A stretch of 64,000 nt of DNA from Roseobacter sp. (GTDB lineage Bacteria > Pseudomonadota > Alphaproteobacteria > Rhodobacterales > Rhodobacteraceae): positions 62,001 through 126,000 of the forward strand of contig JADFAE010000004.1 in assembly GCA_015665415.1 (NCBI GenBank). The letters are read 5' to 3'. This document shows positions 8,456-18,790 of the stretch, piece after piece (the stretch's first letter is position 1; every line of letters begins with the position of its first letter). The notes beneath the pieces were generated by a model, which made no database searches, was not told the DNA's origin, and saw only the letters and a list, made by a program, of their open reading frames with translations. The position numbers were made by a program, and so were the translations under genes.

Positions 8456-9880
8456 ATGGAAAACCTGCAAAAGTTCTACATCAACGGAGCCTGGGTCGAC
8501 CCGATTTCGCAGGACAGAATGGCGGTTTTGAACCCGGCCACCGAAGCGCAGATTGGCAGCGTAGCCATGGGCAATGCCGATGATGTGGACCGTGCCGTTG
8601 CAGCTGCCAGAACCGCATTTGAGAGCTTTTCAAAGACCTCCAAGGCAGAGCGCCTGGCGCTGCTACACCGGCTGATGGAGGTGACCAAGGCGCGCTTTGA
8701 GGATCTGGCCCAGGCGATAAGCCAGGAGATGGGCGCTCCGATCTCAATGTCGCGCGAGGCACAGGCCGATGCGGCAGTTGGCCATTTGCAGGGCTTTATT
8801 GATGCCCTCGAAGAGATCAAGGAGCGTGAGACCCTTGCCAGCGGTGATGTTCTGCTGCGTGAGCCCATCGGGGTCTGCGGATTGATCACGCCGTGGAACT
8901 GGCCGATGAATCAGATTGCCCTCAAAGTGGTGCCTGCCCTGGCCACGGGGTGCACCTGCGTGCTGAAACCTTCGGAACACACGCCGATCTCGGCGATGAT
9001 CTATGCAGAAATCATCCATGAGGCGGGTTACCCCGCCGGGGTGTTCAATCTGGTGCAGGGAGATGGCCTGTCGGTCGGGGCCGCAATGTCACGCCACGCG
9101 GATGTGCAGATGATGTCCTTCACCGGCTCCACCCGCGCGGGCACCGCCATCACCAAGGACGCCGCCGACACCGTGAAACGGGTGACACTGGAGCTGGGCG
9201 GCAAGTCTCCCAATCTGGTCTTTGCCGATTGCGATCTGGCAGAGCGGGTGGCGGGATCCGTGTATGAGGTGATGTATAACACTGGTCAGTCCTGCGATGC
9301 CCCAACCCGGTTGCTGGTCGAGCGCAGTGTCTATGATCAGGCGCTAGAGATCGCCAAGGCCACCGCCGAAAGCATTCAGGTGGGCAACCCCGCCGAGGAA
9401 GGCGACCATATCGGCCCGCTGTTTGACCGCATTCAATACGATCGGGTGCAGGAGAAGATCCAGACCGGCCTGGACGAAGGCGCACGGCTTCTGACCGGCG
9501 GGTTGGGCAAGCCCCAGGGCTTTGACATCGGTTGGTATTGCAAGCCCACCATCTTTGCCGATGTGGACAATGCCATGGCGATTGCCCAGGAAGAGATCTT
9601 TGGCCCGGTCTTGGTTGTGATTCCCTTTGACACTGAGGAAGAGGCGATCGAGATCGCCAATGACACCCCCTACGGGCTGGCCGCCTACCTGCAAACCGGC
9701 AACCCAGAGCGCGCCGAGCGGGTTGCCGCCCGTCTGCGGGCCGGTGCCGTGCATATCAACGGTGGTGGCTTCAACTATGGCTCACCCTTTGGCGGCTACA
9801 AACAGTCCGGCAATGGCCGCGAAGGCGGGCATATGGGGCTGGAAGACTACCTTGAGGTCAAGACCCTGCACTTTGGCTAA
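8456..9880 (+). CDS. NAD(P)-dependent aldehyde dehydrogenase
   Basis: The 474-residue product oxidises an aldehyde to the acid. ALDH superfamily motifs are all visible: ITPWNWPMNQIALKV, the FTGSTRAG cofactor-binding segment, the general base Glu246 in VTLELGGKSPNLVF, and the catalytic Cys280 in NTGQSCDAPTRLL. EEIFGPVLVV and FGGYKQSGNGREGG follow near the C-terminus. I choose the ATG at 8456 because of a clear AGGAGTG site just upstream; a longer open frame from 8231 runs back into the thermonuclease pseudogene. The substrate is not evident. It faces a TRAP transporter operon tail-to-tail across a shared terminator. Confidence 0.94.
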   Translation: MENLQKFYINGAWVDPISQDRMAVLNPATEAQIGSVAMGNADDVDRAVAAARTAFESFSKTSKAERLALLHRLMEVTKARFEDLAQAISQEMGAPISMSREAQADAAVGHLQGFIDALEEIKERETLASGDVLLREPIGVCGLITPWNWPMNQIALKVVPALATGCTCVLKPSEHTPISAMIYAEIIHEAGYPAGVFNLVQGDGLSVGAAMSRHADVQMMSFTGSTRAGTAITKDAADTVKRVTLELGGKSPNLVFADCDLAERVAGSVYEVMYNTGQSCDAPTRLLVERSVYDQALEIAKATAESIQVGNPAEEGDHIGPLFDRIQYDRVQEKIQTGLDEGARLLTGGLGKPQGFDIGWYCKPTIFADVDNAMAIAQEEIFGPVLVVIPFDTEEEAIEIANDTPYGLAAYLQTGNPERAERVAARLRAGAVHINGGGFNYGSPFGGYKQSGNGREGGHMGLEDYLEVKTLHFG

Positions 9881-9906
9881 ACACTGCTGGCTCCTATGAC
9901 AAAAAC

Positions 9907-9940
9907 AAGGGCGGAGGGATATATCCCCCCGCCCTTTTCT
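9907..9940. terminator. Bidirectional intrinsic terminator between ALDH and TRAP dctM
   Basis: AAGGGCGG..GGGATATATCCC..CCGCCCTT forms a strong hairpin followed by TTCTGTTTT on the plus strand and preceded by an A-rich run (ACAAAAACAA), so it can act in both directions. It serves the two convergent genes ending at 9880 and 9981. Confidence 0.85.
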
Positions 9941-9980
9941 GTTTTACGCGGCCCCTTTCACGGGGGCCCATCGGATCGGC

Positions 9981-11384
9981 CTATTGCGCCAGCATCGGCA
10001 GGTAGAGCACGATGCTTGGGAAAGCCACCAACAGGGCGATGGTCACCCCATCGGCGATGAAAAACGGCATCACGCCCCGGAAGACGTCCTGCACGCTCAG
10101 GTCATCCCGCACGCCGGCCACCACAAAGCAGTTGAGACCAATGGGAGGGGTGATCAGGCAGAACTCGGCCATTTTGACCACCAGAATGCCAAACCAGATC
10201 GCGCACATGGTGCCCGACATGCCAAAGGCGCTGTCAGCGGCAGCCACGCTCTCGCCGCCGTTCAAGGCCATCACGGCGGGGTAAACCACCGGCAGGGTCA
10301 GCAGCAGCATGCCAATGGCATCCATGAACATGCCCAGCACCGCATAGGCCAAGAGGATGCAGATCAGGATCACCATGGGTGACATCTGCAGGCCGGTAAT
10401 CCAGTCAGAGAACGCCCCGGGCAGATCGGCAAAGCCCAGGAAACGCACATAGATCAACACCCCCCAGATGATGGTGAAAATCATCACCGTCAGCTTGGCG
10501 GTTTCCAACAGCGCCGATTTGAACTCTGCCCATTTCATGCCGCGCCACAGCGCCATGCAAAAGACCACAAAGGCCCCCAAAGCGCCGCCCTCGGTGGGCG
10601 TGCCCCAAGCATCGCCGCCAAAGGGGTTGTAGACAAAACAGATGATGATCACGACGACAAAGATGATGGGTAGCGCACCCGGCAGCGCCTCAAAGCGCTG
10701 ACGCCAGGTGAAACCCCGCACCGGCGGGCCCACGTTTTTGAAGATCAGCGCAATGCCGATGATCAGCGCCACATAGACCACTGCACTGAATGCGCCGGGA
10801 ATGAAGCCGGCCAACAACAGCTTGCCCACATCCTGCTCGACGATGATGGCATAGATCACCAGAATGGCTGAAGGCGGGATTAAGGACGCCAGCGTGCCGG
10901 CTGCCGCCACCACGCCCGCCGCAAAACGCTTGTTATACCCGATCTCCAGCATCTCGGGGATGGCGATACGGGCAAAGACCGCCGAGGTCGCCACCGAGGC
11001 ACCGGAGACAGCCGCAAAGCCTGCGGTGGCAAAAACGGTTGAAACCGCCAGCCCGCCGGGCACCCAGGCAATCCAGCGTTTGGCGGCCTCAAACAGCGCC
11101 CGTGTGAGGCCTGCGTAATAGGCCAGATAGCCAATAAGAATGAAGGTGGGGATGAGGCTCAGCGCCTGGCTGGAGACCTTGGAATGCGGCACCTGCCCGG
11201 CAATCTTGACCGAAACAGTGACGGCTTTGACAAATTTGTCAGGGCTATAGCCAAATTTGGCCCAGAAGATCCAGGTCAGCCCCACCAGTCCGGCAAGTCC
11301 AGCGGCAAAGGCCACCCGCATGCCAAGAACCACCAGCACCAGCATGAAGCCGGTGACCCAAAGGCCGATATCAATTGGTTCCAT
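9981..11384 (-). CDS. dctM: TRAP transporter, large permease subunit (DctM)
   Basis: The 467-residue, highly hydrophobic membrane protein has the predicted 11-12 helices of the DctM/ion-transporter superfamily. Characteristic stretches are GAFVVFCMALWRG, MFMDAIGMLLLTLPVVYPAV and LITPPIGLNCFVVAGV. It forms the sodium-coupled translocation channel for an organic-acid-type solute delivered by the periplasmic DctP protein. It is the last gene of a minus-strand dctP-dctQ-dctM operon and starts 5 nt after the dctQ stop. The substrate is not predictable from sequence alone. Confidence 0.94.
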   Translation of the reverse strand: MEPIDIGLWVTGFMLVLVVLGMRVAFAAGLAGLVGLTWIFWAKFGYSPDKFVKAVTVSVKIAGQVPHSKVSSQALSLIPTFILIGYLAYYAGLTRALFEAAKRWIAWVPGGLAVSTVFATAGFAAVSGASVATSAVFARIAIPEMLEIGYNKRFAAGVVAAAGTLASLIPPSAILVIYAIIVEQDVGKLLLAGFIPGAFSAVVYVALIIGIALIFKNVGPPVRGFTWRQRFEALPGALPIIFVVVIIICFVYNPFGGDAWGTPTEGGALGAFVVFCMALWRGMKWAEFKSALLETAKLTVMIFTIIWGVLIYVRFLGFADLPGAFSDWITGLQMSPMVILICILLAYAVLGMFMDAIGMLLLTLPVVYPAVMALNGGESVAAADSAFGMSGTMCAIWFGILVVKMAEFCLITPPIGLNCFVVAGVRDDLSVQDVFRGVMPFFIADGVTIALLVAFPSIVLYLPMLAQ

Positions 11385-11389
11385 ATCTG

Positions 11390-12043
11390 CTACCCCTGCC
11401 CGTCGATGGCGTCATCATCGTGACCGCTCAGTTGTTCTGCCTCAGCTGCGGCCTGCTCTGCCGCATCCTGGATCAGGGGCACCGCCACCGGATTTTCCAG
11501 CCCCAGCACCAGGGCCCGCCCATAGCCCCAGACCTGCAACATGAGCCGCAGACACAGCACCGAAAACGCCACCGGGGCCAGCAATTTGGCCGGCCAGATC
11601 GGCAGGCCGATATCGATGGAACTGTCACGGCTCCAAAGGGGGGCTGCAAAATCAAACGAGCGCCCGAAATGGGACCAGCTGCCCCAGACCAAGGCCAGCA
11701 TCAGCACCAGCATCAGCAGCACCGAGATCAGCTCAAACAGCCACAGCCCACGTCCGCGCAGAGCCCCAATGACGATATCCATGCGGATATGGCCGCCATC
11801 GCGCTGAACATAGGCGATGCCCATGAAGGCAATCAGCGGCATCGCCTGTTCGATCCAATCGACATAGCCCGGCAGCGGCGCATTCATCGCATTGCGCCCT
11901 CCCACCGAGACCACCGCCAAAAGCATCAGTGAAAAGACTGCCAGCCCGCTCAACAGGGCAAAAACCTGCTCCAGCTTCAGCAATTTGTGGTCAAGACGGC
12001 TGATCAGGCTGCCATCTTCCAGCACCGCGGCGCTTCCCGCCAT
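11390..12043 (-). CDS. dctQ: TRAP transporter, small permease subunit (DctQ)
   Basis: The 217-residue protein has four predicted membrane helices and the DctQ-type segment YVDWIEQAMPLIAFMGIAYVQRDGGHIRMD, in which the GGHIRMD motif is typical. It pairs with DctM in the inner membrane. I choose the ATG at 12043 (MAGSAAVLEDG) with AAGGTGGG just upstream; a GTG nine nt earlier (12052) is possible. A terminator-like hairpin lies between this gene and the upstream dctP, so it is probably expressed at a lower level than dctP. Confidence 0.9.
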   Translation of the reverse strand: MAGSAAVLEDGSLISRLDHKLLKLEQVFALLSGLAVFSLMLLAVVSVGGRNAMNAPLPGYVDWIEQAMPLIAFMGIAYVQRDGGHIRMDIVIGALRGRGLWLFELISVLLMLVLMLALVWGSWSHFGRSFDFAAPLWSRDSSIDIGLPIWPAKLLAPVAFSVLCLRLMLQVWGYGRALVLGLENPVAVPLIQDAAEQAAAEAEQLSGHDDDAIDGQG

Positions 12044-12078
12044 GGGTCCCACCTTTCATTACAGAGAGTTCCAAAATG

Positions 12079-12112
12079 CAAAAACGGGGCCGAGAGATCC
12101 CTCTCAGCCCCG
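12079..12112 (-). terminator. Intra-operon terminator/attenuator hairpin between dctP and dctQ
   Basis: Read on the minus strand, GGGGCTGAGAG and CTCTCGGCCCC form a stem of about 11 bp, followed by GTTTTTG. It sits in the 78-nt gap after the dctP stop. Partial termination here would give more binding protein than permease, a common arrangement for binding-protein-dependent transporters. Confidence 0.8.
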
Positions 12113-12130
12113 ATCCGTTGCCTGCGCGGT

Positions 12131-13147
12131 TTAGTTTCCTGCGCGGGTGTCTTCCAGGGTCTTCATCACCAGATCATAAAGCTCCTGACCGGGGATGCCC
12201 TGGGCTTCCATGTCCTTGATCCACTGCTCGCGGATCGGATCAGCTGCAGTGGCGCGGAAGGCCGCCAATTCTTCCTCAGGCAGGGTGACTTTGGTGACGC
12301 CTTTTTCTTCCAGCACGGTGTCCCATTTTGCCAGCAGCGCGCCGTAATTGTCGAGGTAATGCGCAATGGCCTCATCGACAGAGCTGTCAAGCGCCATGCG
12401 CTCATCGTCGCTGAGGGCCTCATAGGCATCCGTGTTGACCACAACCGGGCAGTTGACGGTGCCGGGGTTGAGGTTGGCTGTCCACCAATCCGCGCGGTTG
12501 ATGGTGCCAAAGGCCAGATGCGCGTGCTGGGCAAAGGCCACGGTGTCGACGACGCCGCTTTCCATCGCGTTATAGGCCTCGGTTGCGGTCACCGAGGTTG
12601 GCACGGCTCCCACCGCCGAGAAGGCCTTGCCGATACCACCCGTGGCGCGCACCCGCATGTCCTTGAACTCGGCCACAGCGTCGCGTGGCTCACCGGTGCC
12701 GACAATGTTGTACTGCGGCATGGGCGAGGTCATCAGCAGTTTGGCGTTCCAGCGTGCCAGATCCTTTTGCGCCGCTTCATGGCCATAGACCGCATGGCTG
12801 ACCGCCACTTCCTCTTCCAGGGTATTCACCCCCAGGAACGGCAGCTCGAGCACGGTGATGGTTGGGTTTTTGTCGCGATGATAGCCAGCACAGAACTGCG
12901 CCATCTCAAAGGCCCCGATGGAGATCCCATCCAGGTTTTCCTTGTTCTTGGACAATCCACCATAGCTGATATTGAGGGTGAACGCGCCATCCGTTTTTTC
13001 GCTGACCAACTCGGCCAGCTTCTCGACATGTTCCGTAAAGGCGCGCCGTTTGCCCCAGACCGAGACATTCCATTCGGTGGCGGCAGCCTCGCCCACAAGC
13101 GCAAAGCTGGCGGCAACAGTTACAGCAGCAGTCAGAATCGTTTTCAT
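12131..13147 (-). CDS. dctP: TRAP transporter substrate-binding protein (DctP family)
   Basis: A periplasmic solute receptor of 338 residues with a clear Sec signal peptide (MKTILTAAVTVAASFALVGEAAA). The DctP-family conserved Arg lies in FKDMRVRATGG, and the GVVDTVAFAQHAHLAFG segment follows. I choose the ATG at 13147 because GGGAGAT lies 8 nt upstream and the signal peptide then starts with Lys; the ORF could extend 15 nt further. It is the first gene of the TRAP operon and diverges from acsA over a 575-nt intergenic region. The ligand is unknown; carboxylates are usual for the family. Confidence 0.92.
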   Translation of the reverse strand: MKTILTAAVTVAASFALVGEAAATEWNVSVWGKRRAFTEHVEKLAELVSEKTDGAFTLNISYGGLSKNKENLDGISIGAFEMAQFCAGYHRDKNPTITVLELPFLGVNTLEEEVAVSHAVYGHEAAQKDLARWNAKLLMTSPMPQYNIVGTGEPRDAVAEFKDMRVRATGGIGKAFSAVGAVPTSVTATEAYNAMESGVVDTVAFAQHAHLAFGTINRADWWTANLNPGTVNCPVVVNTDAYEALSDDERMALDSSVDEAIAHYLDNYGALLAKWDTVLEEKGVTKVTLPEEELAAFRATAADPIREQWIKDMEAQGIPGQELYDLVMKTLEDTRAGN

Positions 13148-13722
13148 ATGTACATCTCCCATGTTGCCCCCGTGCCATAGGCTTTGCGGTTCGTTGCAAG
13201 CGTTACGACCGGGTGCTTGTCGACACGCTAGCGGTAACTTCGAAAGCTGCCAAGCCCACAGCGTGCTGCCGGGGGGCAGTTTTCCACCCCAGGAACGTTG
13301 CGTAGCCCGGCCAAAGACCGCCAGATGGCAGCTGACACCCGGGTAAGAAAATTGCGGCTCACCTTGCCAAAACCTGCTGAAATTTCAGCCTGCGCACAAA
13401 ATGCCGCAGGTAAGACAGGATAAAAACGGGCCTCAGCCCCCTATGATCCAGTCAATTTTCAGCATTCCGCATCAAAGCGCGCTTCAAATCGTTGACACAA
13501 AAAACCCATGTTTACATAGGTTTTTTCGGGAATATTTTCAAATTATTTTCAGAACCCTCCATTTCAGGGAAATTCATTTACAAGCAAATCGTTATTTTTC
13601 GGCCTCTTATTCACTTATTTTCAACTCGCCTTATGATCGCCAGTGAGGACGGAAACGGTTTGACAGTCACGCCCACCAGTTGTGGTGTGTCAAACTGATA
13701 AGATCACAGGGAGGAGATCAGC
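13148..13722. other. Intergenic region between divergent dctP and acsA
   Basis: This 575-nt gap holds no convincing gene. Its middle part (about 13490-13630) is distinctly AT-rich against GC-rich flanks. It contains an A/T-type hairpin (AAAAAACCC at 13499 to GGTTTTTT at 13519-13526) that could be a weak terminator or a small-RNA end. Promoters for both flanking genes must lie here, and the inverted repeat at 13658-13695 is the clearest regulatory candidate. Confidence 0.6.
13658..13695. promoter_or_regulatory. Inverted repeat upstream of acsA
   Basis: GTTTGACA (13658-13665) and TGTCAAAC (13688-13695) are perfect 8-bp inverted arms, and inner CCAC/GTGG segments extend the symmetry. It lies 27 nt upstream of the acsA start, between the likely promoter and the GGGAGGAG ribosome site. 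It could be an operator for an acetate-responsive regulator or a 5'-leader hairpin; the sequence does not decide which. Confidence 0.5.
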
Positions 13723-15684
<1,962 letters not shown>

Positions 15685-15690
15685 TTGGAT

Positions 15691-16374
15691 ATGACTTCTG
15701 ATGTAATGACCCGCCCCGCCGTCCTGATCCTGCTTGGCCCCCCCGGGGCCGGCAAAGGCACCCAGGCCCGTGTTCTCGAAGAGAAATTCGGTCTGGTGCA
15801 GCTCTCCACAGGTGACTTGCTGCGCGCAGCCGTTGCCGCTGGCACAGAGGCCGGCAAGGCCGCAAAGGCTGTAATGGCGGCTGGCGGTCTGGTCTCTGAT
15901 GAGATCGTGATCAACATCCTGCGCGACCGTCTAGCAGAGCCGGACTGCGCCAAAGGGGTGATCCTGGATGGTTTCCCGCGCACCACGGTACAGGCCGAGG
16001 CCCTGGATGTGCTGCTGGGCGAGACCGGTCAGAAAATCAACGCTGCCATCAGCCTGGAAGTCGATGATGCCGCCATGGTGACCCGGATTTCGGGCCGCTA
16101 CACCTGTGGTGGTTGTGGTGAAGGCTATCACGACAGTTTCAAACAGCCCGTCTCAGCGGGCACATGCGACAAATGCGGCAGCTCCGAAATGACCCGCCGC
16201 GCAGATGACAATGCCGAAACAGTCGCCAGCCGACTGGAGGCCTATCACGCGCAAACCGCGCCACTGATTGCCTATTACAATGGCAAAGGTGCACTACAAG
16301 CCATTGATGCGATGGGAGAAATAGAGACGATCTCTGGCGGCTTGGCCAAGATTGTCACTGATGTAACCAGTTAA
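15691..16374 (+). CDS. adk: Adenylate kinase with zinc-type LID
   Basis: A 227-residue nucleoside monophosphate kinase: AMP + ATP gives 2 ADP. The P-loop GPPGAGKGTQ lies near the start, then STGDLLRAAVAAGT (AMP site) and VILDGFPRT. The LID domain has a four-cysteine zinc site, YTCGGCG...CDKCG, and RADDNAETVASRLEAY follows. The ATG at 15691 is 6 nt after the acsA stop; a TTG six nt earlier, or an ATG at 15706, could also be used. Its place directly after acsA fits recycling of the AMP made by acetate activation. Many relatives carry another adk in the ribosomal protein operon, so this may be a second copy. Confidence 0.93.
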   Translation: MTSDVMTRPAVLILLGPPGAGKGTQARVLEEKFGLVQLSTGDLLRAAVAAGTEAGKAAKAVMAAGGLVSDEIVINILRDRLAEPDCAKGVILDGFPRTTVQAEALDVLLGETGQKINAAISLEVDDAAMVTRISGRYTCGGCGEGYHDSFKQPVSAGTCDKCGSSEMTRRADDNAETVASRLEAYHAQTAPLIAYYNGKGALQAIDAMGEIETISGGLAKIVTDVTS

Positions 16375-16584
16375 CCGTTAGCAATTCCAGGGGCCCTGCC
16401 CGCTCAGCCGGGCCCCACACCACAATATGGAAATTCCAAAGGTAACCGTTGACCGCCTGGTCAGCGGACTGGCGGAGCCATGCCCGATGTCTCGATTTCG
16501 CAAGAAATAGACGGCGCGGGCACATGGAGAGCGCATGCCTGATCAAACCTTGATCGGGTCCTGGAGGAAGAAGGAGGAGCCGCC

Positions 16585-16869
16585 ATGGCGGATCACACAA
16601 CAAATGCAGCACAGGCTGTCGAGTCCGACAAGGGCTATTGGCAGGCCAATGTGCGCATCATTCTTGTCAGCCTGGTGATCTGGGCTGTCGTTTCATTTGG
16701 CTTTGGCATTCTGCTGCGCCCGATGCTGTCCGGCATTGCGGTGGGCGGCACCGATCTTGGCTTTTGGTTCGCCCAGCAGGGATCGATCCTGGTCTTTCTG
16801 GGGCTGATCTTTTTCTACGCCTTCCGGATGAACAAGCTGGACCGTGAATTCGGCGTCGAGGAGGAGTGA
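16585..16869 (+). CDS. DUF4212 family small membrane subunit of a sodium:solute symporter
   Basis: A 94-residue protein with two predicted membrane helices (about 27-50 and 62-83). The family pattern is visible: YWQANVRIILVSLVIWAVVS, FGFGILLRP, FWFAQQGSI and FFYAFRMNKLDREFGVEEE. DUF4212 proteins occur next to VC_2705-type sodium:solute symporters and are thought to be their small subunits. The stop is 2 nt before the symporter start, so the two are probably translationally coupled. A GGAGGAAGAAGGAGG ribosome site precedes it. Confidence 0.92.
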   Translation: MADHTTNAAQAVESDKGYWQANVRIILVSLVIWAVVSFGFGILLRPMLSGIAVGGTDLGFWFAQQGSILVFLGLIFFYAFRMNKLDREFGVEEE

Positions 16870-16871
16870 TC

Positions 16872-18656
16872 ATGGACCAGTTTACAATCAACCTGCTCTT
16901 TGTGGGCACCTCTTTTGCGCTCTACATCGGCATCGCGATCTGGGCCCGCGCCGGCTCCACATCGGAATTCTACGCGGCGGGGCGCGGCGTGCACCCTGTC
17001 ACCAACGGCATGGCCACGGCGGCGGACTGGATGTCTGCGGCCTCGTTCATCTCGATGGCGGGCCTTATTGCCTTTACCGGCTATGACAACTCTTCCTTCC
17101 TGATGGGCTGGACCGGTGGCTATGTGCTGCTGGCGCTGCTGCTGGCCCCCTATCTGCGCAAGTTTGGCAAGTTCACCGTTTCCGAATTCATCGGTGACCG
17201 GTTTTACAGCCCCACTGCGCGTATCGTGGCGGTGATCTGTCTGATCGTTGCCTCAACCACCTATGTGATCGGCCAGATGACCGGCGTGGGCGTGGCCTTT
17301 GGCCGCTTCCTCGAGGTCTCCAACACCGCAGGGCTGTTAATTGGCGCCTGTGTTGTGTTCGCCTATGCGGTGTTCGGAGGCATGAAGGGTGTTACCTATA
17401 CACAGGTGGCGCAATACTGCGTGCTGATCATGGCCTATACCATCCCGGCCATCTTCATCTCGCTGCAACTGACCGGCAATCCGATCCCGGCGCTGGGTCT
17501 TTTTGGTGATCACGTCGCCTCGGGTGAGCCTTTGTTGCAAAAGCTGGACGCCATTGTCGCCGAGCTGGGCTTTAACGAATATACCGCCCATCACTCCGAC
17601 ACCTTCAACATGGTGCTTTTCACCCTGTCGCTGATGATCGGCACCGCCGGTCTGCCCCATGTGATCATGCGTTTCTTTACCGTCCCCAAAGTGTCGGATG
17701 CGCGTTGGTCCGCCGGTTGGGCGCTGGTGTTTATTGCGCTGCTGTACCTGACCGCACCAGCCGTGGGTGCCATGGCCCGTCTCAACATCACCGACATGAT
17801 GTGGCCCAATGGCACCGATGCAGAGGCAGTTTCCGTCGAGCAGATCGAAAACGATGCCCGTTACGACTGGATGGCGACCTGGCAGAAAACCGGTCTCTTG
17901 GCCTGGGAAGACAAGAACGGCGACGGCCATATTCAGTATTACAACGACAAGAATGCTGACATGCAGACCAAAGCGGCTGAGAACGGTTGGGCCGGCAATG
18001 AGCTGACCAAGTTCAACCGCGATATCCTGGTTCTGGCCAATCCCGAAATCGCCAACCTGCCGTCCTGGGTCATTGGTCTGGTGGCGGCTGGTGGTCTGGC
18101 GGCGGCCCTGTCAACGGCGGCAGGCCTGCTGCTGGCGATCTCTTCCGCTGTGTCGCACGATCTGATCAAGGGTTCGATCAATCCGAATATCTCGGAAAAA
18201 GGTGAGCTGTTGTCGGCCCGTATCGCCATGGGTGTTGCCATCGCGGTGGCCACCTATCTGGGTCTCAACCCTCCCGGCTTTGCGGCGCAGACCGTGGCCC
18301 TGGCCTTTGGTCTGGCGGCGGCGTCCATCTTCCCGGCGCTAATGATGGGGATCTTCTCCAAGAAGATCAACAACACCGGGGCCGTGGCAGGTATGCTGGC
18401 TGGTCTGGGTGTTACCCTGATCTATATCTTCCTGCACAAGGGCTGGCTGTTCATCCCGGACACCAACTCCTTTACCGACGCTGATCCACTGCTGGGAACG
18501 ATCAAATCGACCTCCTTTGGTGCCATTGGTGCTGCGGTCAACTTTGCAGTCGCCTATGTGGTGGCCGGCATGACCAAGGAAACTCCGCAGGACATCAAAG
18601 ATCTGGTTGAAAGCGTGCGTATCCCTCGTGGTGCCGGAGCGGCCCAGGATCACTGA
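16872..18656 (+). CDS. Sodium:solute symporter (VC_2705/ActP-like, probable acetate/organic acid uptake)
   Basis: A 594-residue SSS-family permease with about 13 predicted helices. Family signatures include FYAAGRGVHPVTNGMATAADWMSAASFI, the sodium-site region LVAAGGLAAALSTAAGLLLAISSA, and RFFTVPKVSDARWS. A long hydrophilic insert (about residues 310-395) interrupts the transmembrane pattern and contains a loop resembling an EF-hand (DKNGDGHIQYYND, from residue 347). The ATG at 16872 follows the DUF4212 stop; a GTG at 16866 is a weaker alternative. Position after acsA and adk argues for acetate or another short carboxylate as substrate. A terminator follows. Confidence 0.92.
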   Translation: MDQFTINLLFVGTSFALYIGIAIWARAGSTSEFYAAGRGVHPVTNGMATAADWMSAASFISMAGLIAFTGYDNSSFLMGWTGGYVLLALLLAPYLRKFGKFTVSEFIGDRFYSPTARIVAVICLIVASTTYVIGQMTGVGVAFGRFLEVSNTAGLLIGACVVFAYAVFGGMKGVTYTQVAQYCVLIMAYTIPAIFISLQLTGNPIPALGLFGDHVASGEPLLQKLDAIVAELGFNEYTAHHSDTFNMVLFTLSLMIGTAGLPHVIMRFFTVPKVSDARWSAGWALVFIALLYLTAPAVGAMARLNITDMMWPNGTDAEAVSVEQIENDARYDWMATWQKTGLLAWEDKNGDGHIQYYNDKNADMQTKAAENGWAGNELTKFNRDILVLANPEIANLPSWVIGLVAAGGLAAALSTAAGLLLAISSAVSHDLIKGSINPNISEKGELLSARIAMGVAIAVATYLGLNPPGFAAQTVALAFGLAAASIFPALMMGIFSKKINNTGAVAGMLAGLGVTLIYIFLHKGWLFIPDTNSFTDADPLLGTIKSTSFGAIGAAVNFAVAYVVAGMTKETPQDIKDLVESVRIPRGAGAAQDH

Positions 18657-18665
18657 TCCCTCCCT

Positions 18666-18713
18666 GGACGGGCCTGACATAGGGTCCCCCCGTTGACGGT
18701 CCGTCCCTTTTTA
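18666..18713 (+). terminator. Intrinsic terminator after the symporter gene
   Basis: GGACGGGCC (18666-18674) pairs with GGTCCGTCC (18698-18706) with one G-U, and the hairpin is followed by CTTTTTATT. The loop is long (23 nt). It would separate the symporter transcript from the downstream DUF294 gene. Confidence 0.7.
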
Positions 18714-18790
18714 TTCCGCCGCCCGCCCCTGCTCTGTGCTTGGGCGGGCGTCATCACACACAGAACGTCTGATCATCACAGGTCTAACCC

